Shown: one piece after another, positions 23,852 to 34,900 of the stretch
How the letters are laid out: each line of letters starts with the position of its first letter
Numbering within the stretch: position 1 is the first letter of the stretch
Source: Phlebiopsis flavidoalba
Taxonomy: Eukaryota; Basidiomycota; Agaricomycetes; Polyporales; Phanerochaetaceae
DNA length: 64,000 bases
Reading direction: 5' to 3'
Assembly (NCBI GenBank): GCA_035772785.1
Contig: JAOCPU010000023.1
Span: 434,001 to 498,000 of the forward strand
Notes under the pieces: generated by a model
Told to the model about the DNA's origin: nothing
Database searches by the model: none
Seen by the model: the letters and a program-made list of their open reading frames with translations, nothing else
Position numbers and translations under genes: made by a program

Positions 23852-25275
23852 TAGCTCACTATGCTATTCTGGCATCGGGACAACGCCCTCGAGGGCTTCC
23901 CCCCAAGGATGTACACCCAGGAAATATAATATTGATCCGTCATCTCAATCTTTGCTTCTGTGTGAGCTCAATTTTGTCAACGAATATCGGTGCTCAAGGC
24001 TTTAAAATAGCCGGAGCAATCCTGGACGGATGCATCCAGCTGCTTGACCGGAGTGGTAAGATTTTTTGACGGTTTTCTTTGTCGTTTTCATGCTTAACAG
24101 CACGTCCAGACTCGAGGATCCCCAGTATTGCGTACGCCACTCGGAATATCAGTGCCTGACCCGGAGACGCAGGGTTTGATGCGAGCGAGGCGGCTCTCGC
24201 CGTTTTGTACGCTGGGCAGCTCGAGCAAGGTATTGAAAGGGCGCAATCAGTTGGAACCGGGAGTGCGACTTCGGCTCCCCCTGACGGTGCTGGGTCAGCC
24301 GCGGGCCGCGTCGAGGCTATCGAGGCGAGCGTCGGCATCGGTATGCGGTGAAATTACAACGGACACATGGCGCCGCTGTCCATCGTCGTTCGCCGCCATC
24401 GATTTCCGTATTATTCCTGCTGCAGAGATGGGAGGGGTTATTTGAAGTCTGTAGTGAAACCGTTCTGAGCCTTTTTCAACTTTTGTATTGAAAATGAGTC
24501 TTCATGCAGGCCCAGATACCAACGAAAAATCCCATCAGGGCAAAGAAAAAGTGAGCTTGCCATCAAAGTTTCGCCATCTTTGAAAGGTTGACAATGACTA
24601 CTTACCTTGTATGAGGAGTGGCCCGACTAGCATCGCAATAATACCCCTCAAAATGCGGTGCCGCAGCCGGAGATGAGTTTGCGACGCCTCAGCATATCAC
24701 GCTGCTCACTGAGTCCATCATCCCGATGACCAGTGCCACAGTGTCTTGTGAGCTGCTCGCGGAGGTGGGATTGTGCGGCTACATAATCAGGCTCGAAGGT
24801 CACGGTGTTACACGGATATTATTGGGATACAATCCAAGCTCTAGGGAGTATACAGACTCGACACGCTGACCCTCGGTGTCACTTCCTGAGCGTGCAAAGC
24901 GAACTTGACAGAAAAAGTCGCTGTGAGACAGCCATCGAAATCTTTCACGCCGCTCCCATATGACGCGTTCCGTATTTTAAGCCTCCCCGCATCGTGTCCC
25001 TTGTCTCGGAGCCGCGAACCTCCATCGACCCTGTGTCCCCCCTGGTGCACGAACCACGATTACCTTCTATTTTAGGCCGCTTGTGTCCTGTCTGATGGCT
25101 CAGCTCAGAGCGCTAAATTTCGTATCCTCGGCTGCTCAGGGTTGTTCTGGTACACATACACAGTCCGTTACATACGAAGACATGGCTCTCAACACTACTC
25201 CTGGATACTCGCGTTAGGCTTCTTTCCTTTGCTCTACGGCGTTATATCTACCATCGCTCTGCTGACGGCGCTCAC
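23852..25275. other. Weak minus-strand membrane-protein signals
   Basis: I cannot support a complete gene. On the minus strand, GIIAMLVGPLLIQ followed by a GTAAG donor (about 24600-24640), and FFFALMGFFVGIWA (about 24500-24550), look like spliced transmembrane segments. On the plus strand at 24110-24330 an alanine-rich open segment has no family match that I know. Confidence 0.25.
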
Positions 25276-25956
25276 TTACGCTACGCAATGCTGATGATGG
25301 CAGACCTCGGCGAGTGATGCTTTCCACCTCGAGAGCCTCGCCGAAACGCAAGATCTTCCGATGTATCGGCACTGCATTTGTAAGGTTTTTGCTGCTCTCT
25401 TGACGCGAATACTGACCCGTCTCCTGCAGTGACGCACGAAGCACGTCCCGAAAACCATAACCTCCAGATTTATGTTGTCCCACAAAATCCCAGAAGCGCG
25501 CCTTCGGATGGCCGTCACGAACGTCTCGCCTTTGAAAAACTCCTTCACGAAGGCGGTTTTCTGAGCGGAAGGTCGCCATAATGCCTCGTCCACGAGCGCG
25601 CTGATAGTCGGTGCACAATGGCTGTGCCACGAGAGCTCCGCGTTGATGAAGACCGCCGGGTACCCGCCAGTCGTCGGTTCGACAAATCCTTTGTTGCTCC
25701 CGATCAACTCCCTTTCTTGTGATGGGAGATGATGCTGTCCCGGAGATGATATCCGCAGTGAGCCGAGGCCACTAGCTACAGCAAGCAGTACCAAGGGACC
25801 ACGTACCGACAATTTGATGGACTCGAGGTACATACGACCACTGTGTATGGCGCGTGCAAAATACCATCCTGGCCTTTTCCAGAACAAACCCACCCGCAAA
25901 TTCGCCGCCGCTAGCGGGCCCCAAAGGCCGCCGACGTTGTTAGTCCTCTTCGTCAC
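25276..25956 (-). CDS. Uncharacterised 226-codon open frame
   Basis: This is the longest unbroken frame of the first 50 kb. Its middle, VFINAELSWHSHCAPTIS then LWRPSAQKTAFVKEFF and GILWDNINLEVMVFGTC, has the look of conserved protein, with regularly spaced aromatic and acidic residues. The N-terminal third (about residues 30-75) is less convincing, so the real gene may start by splicing inside it. I do not recognise the family. It lies upstream of, and divergent from, laccase-type gene I. Confidence 0.35.
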   Translation of the reverse strand: MTKRTNNVGGLWGPLAAANLRVGLFWKRPGWYFARAIHSGRMYLESIKLSVRGPLVLLAVASGLGSLRISSPGQHHLPSQERELIGSNKGFVEPTTGGYPAVFINAELSWHSHCAPTISALVDEALWRPSAQKTAFVKEFFKGETFVTAIRRRASGILWDNINLEVMVFGTCFVRHCRRRVSIRVKRAAKTLQMQCRYIGRSCVSARLSRWKASLAEVCHHQHCVA

Positions 25957-26470
25957 GTCGATGATTTCTCACTTCACCCACTGGCGGGTATGATGGCTCG
26001 ACGCTTACAGTCGTGCCCACTGTAGATTCGTACGTGCTTTGATCGAAAATTCTTTGCTGGGCATAAGCTGAAACTTGGTCTTCAGTGACCCCCTCATGCG
26101 GCTACGAGCCTACTTGCTGTGAAGACCGTTCAAGGACCAAGGCGAGAGACGGCCAGATGCTCGCGGCTGGTGGACGGCCCCATCACTATTATACGAACCC
26201 GAGCCCCAGGGGGACAGGCGGTACGCACATGTGATCATCAACACCTTTCCTTCCCGCTCGCGACAATCGGGAGCTCGCAACGCGTTGAAACGCGGCCCAA
26301 ACAAGCGACGAACACAGTGTATCAGGCCGACGCTGATTCCCGAGGATTGGCGTCTCCGAGACCACATAAAAGCCACTCGCGAACGCTTTCATCTAAGCCC
26401 TTCCACCAAGCCCACCATTTCAGTGATCACACACCCTCTCAGGCATGTTTGGTTTTTTGGGCGGGTACAC

Positions 26471-29210
26471 ATGCTACTCGGCTTGCGCCTTGTCGCTCTT
26501 GCGCTTGCGACGCTGGCCTTACACTCAGGCGACGGACGCTGCTACGGTAGTCGCTCCTAGCCGCCTCCAGCTTCTTTTTGAATGACTGAAGGGCCAAGCT
26601 CCTACAACCCGCAAGTACAACTTCGACATCACGGAGATGAATGGCTCGCCAGACGGGCTTCTCCAAAGCCCATGTTGGTGCAGTCAACGGTAATCATTTC
26701 TCTCTGTTCATCATTCGCGTAGGTCATTCCTTCTTTTAGGCAATGGCCCGGACCCACTATCGAGGCCAACCAGGGTGATCGCCTCCAAGTGACGTGAACA
26801 ACAAAATGTCCACTAAAAACGTCAGTACTCGCGAACGTCTTCCCCTCGGTCACCTTTACTAACGATTGTATCCATAGTACTGTAACTCATTACCATGGAC
26901 TGGTACGGTTTCTCTCGCAACAGGAAAATTCTATAGTGCTGATTGTGTTTATCCCAAAATAGCTCCAAAACGGCACCCATTACTGGGATGGCGTGCACAG
27001 GTGTCTCGGCAAATGTGGCATACCTCCCGGCGAGTTCTCTCACCTTACGAGTCAGTCCAAACCATCACTAGTTAATCAAAACATGGGCTGACTAGAAATG
27101 TAGCTTCCCTATCGGAACGTTCACATAGGAACTACGTGGTGGCAGTAAGTTGTTTTTTATCCCACGTCCAGAAATATGCTCTGACAGTTTCGCAACAGCG
27201 GACGTACGTCATTAATCAACCCACTCTTGATTCGTTAACTCACGCTTGAGAAACGCAAATATAGACTGTAATGTCCGAATTTTGTCTGGCTACTGACTTT
27301 GTTTGGCTTATCTTCCTCAGACGACGCGCAGTATTCCGACGGCATATCCGGAGCTTTGATCGTGCACAACACACCGATCCTGCCTCCAGCTGGATTCCCC
27401 ACGTGGGATCAAGAAGTCGTACTACAGCTTAGCGATGTCTCCACAGATCCAGTGGTGATATCATTCAGGACTACATGACGGTACTTCTTTACATTTCGTT
27501 TCCATCACGGTTGGTCTGATATTTTACCAGGGAGCGGCCTCTCCACTCGTCCCTGGAAACACACCGGATAGTGGCGTAATGTCCGATCATAGCCGAGTTC
27601 GCACAAGTTTGATACTAATGAATGGTCAGTCCACCATCAAACGGCGTGGCCAATATGGTGGCAAAAGGTGGTTACTCGATTCGATGTAAGTTTTATCAAA
27701 TTCATCGTTTCATTCGCCCATGGATCATGTCTGATCAATCTGTTCATCAGCTCGATCTTCAACCAAACAAGACGTGCGTTTTTTTTGGCCCTCATTTTAC
27801 GATGTGCCTTTCTTGACTCGATGATTTCACCAGCTACCGTCTTCGTCTGATCCACAACGCCGGCTCGCGGCCAACATCCGCTTCTCTATCGACAACCACC
27901 CGATTGACAGTCATCGAGGCCGACGGTACATTACTCCAGCCATATACCGTCGCCGGTGTCAACATGGTGGTCGGCCAGCAGATACTCGTGTGCTTCTCAC
28001 CACGAAATCAAGTGCCGCTGGCCCACACTGGATGAGTGCTTGTGGAGCTGGAGTCGCCCACGACGATCCAATGGTGCGTTCAAACCGGACCACCGACGTG
28101 CGCGGCGTCTAATCAGGTGATATTTTCAGCCCATGACTTTATTTCGTATCCGTTGTGTGCTGATGAACATGATAGATATGGCACCAACAAACACAAGTCT
28201 CCCTGCTAACGTTACTGACCCTGGCATCCCCGGGATCTTCTGACCTGGACATCTCTCAACTGTTTCCCTGCGGTCGAGGATCTCCCACCCGCTCGCTCCA
28301 AGTACGTTTGTTCCATGCCGCCGTTTGGGCCTCTCGATTGACCATGCGGATGGCAGGTTCTACATGAGCAACTTCAGCTTGTGTTCGCAACGAGTACAGG
28401 CGGAGGAATCTCCTACATGAAACGGAACGGTCAGTTCACGTCATCAAAAAGTGAAGATAACGTGCTCACACACGACGCAGAGCTGGCAACCTCTGCAAGG
28501 AACTTTCAGTCTGCTCGAGGTCAAGAACACTAATGGCACTTGGGCTCCGGAAGGCTCCAGCGTCCTGAACGGCGACCAATTCGTCATCACCGAAGACACT
28601 ATTCAGACCGTCGATCTCTTGCTCGTATGTCTTGTTGTACATATTCTCACAATAATCCAGGATTTTGACGGCTCTCCAGGTTAACGAGGGCTTCGGCGAC
28701 CACCCTTTCCATCTTCATGGGCATCGCCCTTGGATGTACGTCATATATTCAAATGTCCAACCTCCATGACTCATCTACGCGATAGTATGGGATACGGCTC
28801 TGGCTCCTTCGACGGCCACGAGCTCACTCCAGCGAACCCGCTAAGGTATGCATTCGATTACTGCTACATCATACAGTTACTAACATATGTATCTAGGCGT
28901 GATACCTTTGACATTCCGAGGGCCAGGGCTGGATTATGATTCGTTACATCTCGGATAATCGTAAGTGTCGTGCTCTTTATTTGTGAGGAGTGTACTCAAC
29001 GATGCACGACAGCTGGTCCCTGGACGCTTCATTGCCGTGAGTCACCCTCAATGTACGTTAAGCCATCAAGGTGCTGACATTTACGCTAGATAACGCTTGG
29101 CACATGGCTGTTGGGCATGCTTTTGCAACTCAACAACCTGCCCTCTGTGGCGGCCAAAACTAGCGATTCCTCAAGCCATCATCGACCAATGCAAATACAC
29201 GGGCAAATAA
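26471..29210 (+). CDS. Laccase-type multicopper oxidase I (frame-broken)
   Basis: The start at 26471 gives a signal peptide, MLLGLRLVALALATLAL. Mature-protein blocks follow in laccase order. RKYNFDITEMNGSPDGLL is followed by GPTIEANQGDRLQVT. The first copper block is HYHGL joined over an intron to LQNGTHYWDGVH, then CGIPPGEF, then GISGALIVHNT and FPTWDQEVVLQLSDV. The third block is DHPFHLHGHRPWM near 28700. The fourth is HCH joined over an intron to NAWHMAVG near 29015-29110. The end is AIPQAIIDQCKYTGK. These enzymes oxidise phenols or metals and reduce oxygen to water outside the cell. The second copper block (WWHSH) is not readable; only TTWWQ precedes a donor. Stops and shifts break domain 1, so it may be a pseudogene. 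Confidence 0.7.
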
Positions 29211-30308
29211 GTCAGGGCACTTCGAACGCGGTGGCTCGCTACTGTCAGACCACTACTGGGGAGTCTAATTCTGTCGGACCTATTCTTAAATCAGTTTAAC
29301 GCATCGCATTGCAATTCAATAATTACGTTTCCCTGACAGCGTGCGTTTCTTCTTGCCTTCCGCCCTCTCACAAGTGACCCATTGTCTCGCCGTTGGTTCC
29401 TAAGAGCCACAAAATAATCAACGCCCCGAGGTATGTCTCCGTTGTGCTCTCTACGACTGCCCTTACATGTGACCCAGAGGTGTCGATATGCACTAAACAA
29501 AGATTGAACAGTGGCTGGCTGGAAAGTGCTTCATTCGGCGAAAGCCAAGTTGCATGTGAGGGGCCAGTCGGACCTTGACCTCTGTCCGTTTTTTTCTCTG
29601 CAGATCACTGAACCCGGATTCCTGTGCACTCCTAGGACGACTTACGTGCACTCCTAGGACGACTTACCTTTAACCAGTGGATATCGCTGACTTCTTAGAA
29701 AGCGGGAGTGTGGCCGGAGGTTACTAGTCTGCGTGAGCTCACAAATGGAACGCTCTTTTGACTCGGGCTTTTTGCAGAAACAAGTAAGGAGGGTCGAATC
29801 CTTACACTTGACTCATCAAGATACCGAAACCTCTGACCATCCCATTCCCGTGAGTGCTGAGAGACAGCCTGAGGTGAAACCATCAAGCCGGAAGGTACCC
29901 TTGTTTTCTTAGGATCCAGGAACTAACGCTTAAAGCTGGTGACGAACGATCCATGATACCGGGTGGCTCTTTCACATTTCCCGTGTACTACATGCCGTAG
30001 CTGAATAAGAACTATTTAAACAGGCTGCATGTGACGGAGCATCAGTGCATGTACAAGTGATGATCTGCCACCAGGGCTGATGTCCTTGGGGCTGACATAA
30101 GAGCATACGATCTTTACGTTAGTCTCCCTTTTCCTAATCATCCCGAGCTGAAGTTCTCGCTGGACCTTTCATCCATATGTCAGCTAAATCACCTCTTCCT
30201 TCGGTTTTAAGCATCATGCAAGCAATATCCCGGTTATTCATTCCTTGATAGTGTACCAGCAAGGTGGTAGAACTACTAGAAATCCAGCAATAGTATATAC
30301 AGCAACTG
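29211..30308. other. Intergenic, no recognisable gene
   Basis: Nothing recognisable follows the laccase stop apart from a perfect 22-base tandem duplication at 29624-29667. Confidence 0.35.
29624..29667 (+). repeat. Perfect 22-bp tandem duplication
   Basis: Two identical copies of a 22-base unit beginning GTGCACTCCTAGGACG are joined directly, at 29624-29645 and 29646-29667. There is no third copy. Confidence 0.85.
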
Positions 30309-30575
30309 ATGAGCCTCTCTTCAAGCCTATCCGTGCCTTATTCCAACCACTGGGGCATGCAAGTCACAATCGCCCCTTCAATGCCGATGTTTTTGATGAA
30401 CCTAGTCACTTTCTATTTCGGACATACTCCAGAGCGCGCGGAGCACACAAGGCCTCCCCGGGCCCGGACGTTCGGTACGCCACCAGCAGTGGTAGACGCT
30501 TCATGGGAACCATCACGAGAAACGCGCGCTCTGGCTGACACACAAACGCGAACATCGTGCGAAAGATTTGACTGA
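30309..30575 (+). CDS. Uncharacterised short open frame
   Basis: An 88-codon frame contains NHWGMQVTIAPSMPMFLMN and a Pro/Arg/Glu-rich stretch, TPERAEHTRPPRARTF. It may be one exon of a larger gene. No family is recognised and the overlapping frame is of similar length, so support is weak. Confidence 0.2.
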   Translation: MSLSSSLSVPYSNHWGMQVTIAPSMPMFLMNLVTFYFGHTPERAEHTRPPRARTFGTPPAVVDASWEPSRETRALADTQTRTSCERFD

Positions 30576-31499
30576 TTCTTTCAATACCCCAGACACCACA
30601 GCGAGTCGGCCTAGATGGTCAATGGTCAAGCTAGGAACCCTTGGGGCGTTGTGTACGCTTATGCGCTCGTCGGAAACGCCGCACACTCATACTCCGAGCA
30701 GCAATGCGGCGACTGCGATGTACTAGTGTGGCGCTACGGTGAGAAATGATTGCAACACCCGCTGACAACCCCTGTGGCGTTTGCCAGTGCGTCCCGTTTC
30801 TTTCACGCGACGCGTCTACTCTAACCCGAGAACCGCTGCAGTACAATTTCAATAAAGCATCTCTGCATGCATCGCATGAAACTGAGAATGCACTGGAGTC
30901 CACATCAGGTCGCATGGCAGTACTGTCCCAAACACCGGTTATAATCTTGACGCTTCTCTATTCATAGGCACAAGCCTCTCACGAGGCAATTTGGCTACAT
31001 ACGATCACGGAGCCTAAGAACACTTTAGTTTTTCTATATATCTGAGGTTCTCCGGACACACCGTGATTGAATTGACATGCACACTTTCGATATGATGTAT
31101 CTAAGCACTATATATTAGTCGTTCTAGTCTACTGTATTCGCATGAAGATACAAACCTACAGGCTTTGAGATTGTCATATAAGGGGAATCAAACAGGATTC
31201 CAGGCAATACGTATTGTAGATATTGATCAAAGCTTCTACTGCGACAATTTCGATGCTGACTCGATGCACACGCCAGCTGGGTGCGAATGTTGGTACCGCA
31301 AAACATCCATTTCCAATCTTGCGTCCTATTCTTGCTGTGCCGCCCTTGGCGGTGGCACTAGGCTATCGTTGAGCTATTCGTCACAAGAGAAGAAACTATG
31401 AGCTGAAACACACATCCCATTGTGCCGCCTCCAAACGGCAATGCTAACCTGGGAGTATAGAAAGGAAGTAGTGGGTAGCACATCATCACATTTACGGAG
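30576..31499. other. No recognisable gene
   Basis: Only short frames without motifs are visible on either strand. Confidence 0.3.
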
Positions 31500-31985
31500 C
31501 TATTGTTCAGAATGTGACGTCGGATCCTTTGATGTATCCCTTCCGCACCACGCTGGTATGCCAGCGCGGCATCGGAGGAAAGCGGTCGATCCACGACACC
31601 TACCATATATAGATGACAGTGGGAACTCGTGAGGCGCCTGCGACGCCGTGACGGCGTTGGGCGCTCTCGCGGCTCGCTTCCACCAGCCACTCGTTTCTGT
31701 ATGATGGAAAGCTTGTATGTTACCATTTTTCTTTGGAAATGACTGACCCATTGTCTCATGCACTTTGCTCGGGATGACTGCCGCACTCACCGCTGGACTC
31801 TCACGTCCCACGGTTTTCTGACGACTGATTGCATCTCTGATGTCCAAACGAGCACACCGTGCAAGACCGACAAGCGGTACCGAAGAAGGGATGGGATCGG
31901 TGCCTTTCCAGATGCGATGTAAGACCTCATCTCCGACCTTTCCGGTAGGAGCATACTCTATTCCAGTCGAGTTAGGTGGCGACAA
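31500..31985 (-). CDS. Uncharacterised 161-codon open frame
   Basis: The frame begins MSPPNSTGIEYAPTGKVGDE and continues HRIWKGTDPIPSSVPLVG, which looks like plausible coding sequence. The C-terminal half becomes Arg/Cys-rich and resembles an out-of-frame reading. No family is recognised and there is no signal peptide or membrane segment. Confidence 0.25.
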   Translation of the reverse strand: MSPPNSTGIEYAPTGKVGDEVLHRIWKGTDPIPSSVPLVGLARCARLDIRDAISRQKTVGRESPAVSAAVIPSKVHETMGQSFPKKNGNIQAFHHTETSGWWKRAARAPNAVTASQAPHEFPLSSIYGRCRGSTAFLRCRAGIPAWCGRDTSKDPTSHSEQ

Positions 31986-34900
31986 ATAATCTCGCGAGAA
32001 AAATTGATGGCTCTGAATATTTTCTAACTTTTCAAGGAGATATTCGCTCCATACTACACGATCGTATCTTCATTGAGGTATACGGCTGCTTTCAACGACA
32101 AATCTATCCAATGTATAGTGCCCGGTTTATCCTTTCGTTCCAGGATCCTTTGAACAACTGGCACTGAAAATTGCCCCGCTCAGGGGTAACAACGCAGACC
32201 GCAGACGCACCCGCGGCGACTCGGCGATGAGATAATGGGTAGAAGAATGTCAACTCCTCCTCTGGTTCCTGAGATGCTAAGGACGGTCAAACCTAAATTT
32301 TCTTATTTTAGCTTCCTTTAGGGTCGGCAACTTTTTGCCTCGACGGCTGTATCCGCCGGGTGCCGCTTCCGGCGTCAGCCAGCAAGATAACGCTCATCGA
32401 AGCTGTACAAGAACCGTGATGTCGTCCAACACAGCCCAGTCAAATCTTGGAGCCTGCGTCCTAAGCCGACCATAGGGTAGGAGCCGGCCATGTTGGGCCA
32501 TGTTGGGCCCCGGCTCCGACGATGGAATGTATACGAGGGGTGCGTTCAGCAGCTCCGAATCGTTCCACCAACGTCCGCTAGCTGATTATCCTTCTGTGAC
32601 AACTGTGTGCAAACGGGCATTGATGATACGGAGTGTCGTATTTGGTCACGTCTTGCAGGTCACGAAGCAGTGGCATCAGTCACCAGACGACCTAAACGCA
32701 GGTGGTGGTGATATTAAGCTGTCAGCTGTGTAGCAGCTAGATTGTTTGTGGTGGCCTCTAGCAGACATACTGTAGGTCAAGGACCTAGGATGGGTGACAA
32801 CTGGCCGGCTCACTAAAAGGATCTTTTCTCGCTTGGGATCGATAAGTTGTTTGGTGGGCGCATGTCATTTCTACGTACTGAAGCCCCTCTCTGCATAGAC
32901 TAGTCTCCTCTGACTGATGCGGCGCCATCATTCCCGGCTGATAGCGTTCTGTCTGGTCGGGTGCAACCACAGACCGACAACGGGTCTGCGGCAGCGGCGG
33001 CGCTTGGAAAGCCTAAGGCTCCATTTCTCACTGCCCAAGGAAGCACACAGCATGCATCACAGCCATCTAATAGCCTATGCAACACAACCATTCCGTGTAT
33101 AGGACCTGTAAGGTGAGGATGTTCTATACTCGGTAAGTATTCTTTGGAATTGGTTCTGCCGTTCTGTTTCAACAGGTGGAGAACAGCGCTTTACGGTAGA
33201 TCCACAAGTGTACACATTCACATCTCTGTCTCCGGCGCTGAACCTGGTCATCATATGCCGCGAAACTTCAGCATTGGCGCGGTGCACTCTGTCGACAGTG
33301 TGATCATGGATGGCATGTGAGTCCAGCCACGGCGCGTCGTAATCGTGCCGCGGAATTGCTTCCTGTGTGAACGTGCGGAGACGCCGTATAGTAAAGAAGG
33401 GGGGGGCCGCGTATGCGCAGTTCCCCAAAGGAAGTTTCGACAGTCGTTACAGCGGCAGTGCGTTCGTGCGTCGGCTAGTGCCCTGGGGAGGGATTATAAC
33501 GTAAAAAACAACCTCCATGTCGACTCCTCAGAATCCGTCCGCTACGTACCTCCTCGGATATGGCGAAACTGTTTAGCTCTGTTTGCGTCCTGCGGGAATA
33601 TGTGTGCCCGACTCAGGCGACTGGGTAGCTTCCCATTTCTTTCTCATGTGGTGTCCCTGGTTCTTGATTGGTGACTGAAATGCTCATAGGGTTCGCTCAG
33701 GAAGTGACAAGCATACTCTCACAGTGCTGGCGAGCTCATCTCTCGAGATATCAATCCGCCTCACTGTCAGTGCCGACCGCCCAGTTTCAAGTTTTCTTCC
33801 TGGACTGCTTGAAAGGGACAACGTCCGACGACGCGGCTCATGGACAACTTTGTGGGTTCCTCCAGAGGATGTCCCCGATGGCCCCCCGAGTGATGCTTTT
33901 TCACCTAAACACGCTATGCTGGCTGGGTGTTTGTGAGACACTACACTAGTGGTGCTCACGCCTCAATGCTTACAGCCGAATGTATACTGATACTTGGAAC
34001 AAACAAGGGTCCAATAGGCCCGGACGCTACATATGGGCGAGGCGAACTCGAGGGAGACAGGTTTGATTCCATACCTATGTTGACCAATCTGTTTGCCATA
34101 ACAGAACGTTTGTTGCTACGATCTTTACTCTAATGTCCGATCGACACTTAGAAAAAAGGAGGGGGGGGACTGACGATAGTTGCGAGAGTGACGGTAAATT
34201 GTTCCTGAGCGACTAGTGAGCGATTGTGCATGGGTGAACTCGTATGGCTTTCCGCCTCTCCTATCAGAGTAATCTTATGACCCTGACATGGACCTCACAG
34301 CCTTTCTAGTTTCCGTTCAGGAACGGGCACTAATTATTACGACGGCGTACCCGGGCAGCAGATTAAATTCGTGAGTGTGGAATCCCCTCGCTTATGCCTG
34401 CATCCGCTTACTTACGGAGTCAGGTTTTCCTAATACCTACTGGGAAGTGGTGATGTGGCGGGGTGACGCGTGAGACACGTGAGGGAGTTGTATTGATTTC
34501 AGTTTTTTCAGTAAGACCAGGAACGATGCTTGTTCGTGGGCTTCAGAGCGTTTGGGTGTGCATTGAAAGTAGAAAATGCTTATCAATGTGGCTTGTATTT
34601 CGGTTCTGAAGGATTCAGACCTAACCGCTTATTCCGCCAGGGTGCCCGATGCGCTATCGTAGAGCTCCTGAATCATAGCATTGTACTGTGACGATTGCCC
34701 TCGTCCTCCTCCCGTTCCTGGATCAGAACAGTATCGTCCCAACAGATACGCACGAGCTACTAATCCTCTAGTACATTAGCCTCTTGAAACGTAACCCTTT
34801 CGTTAGTCGATACTCAGTTACATCTGACGGTATCATCGGGTGCCTTGATTGTACATTCCCTCTGAACCGGCCCCGAAAGGATGTCCACAACATGGGACGG

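Noticed and set aside
23994..24445. Alanine-rich frames on both strands near 24.2 kb
   Set aside because: I considered part of a TPR/CHAT-type protein, but the readable segment is too short and too alanine-rich to support it.
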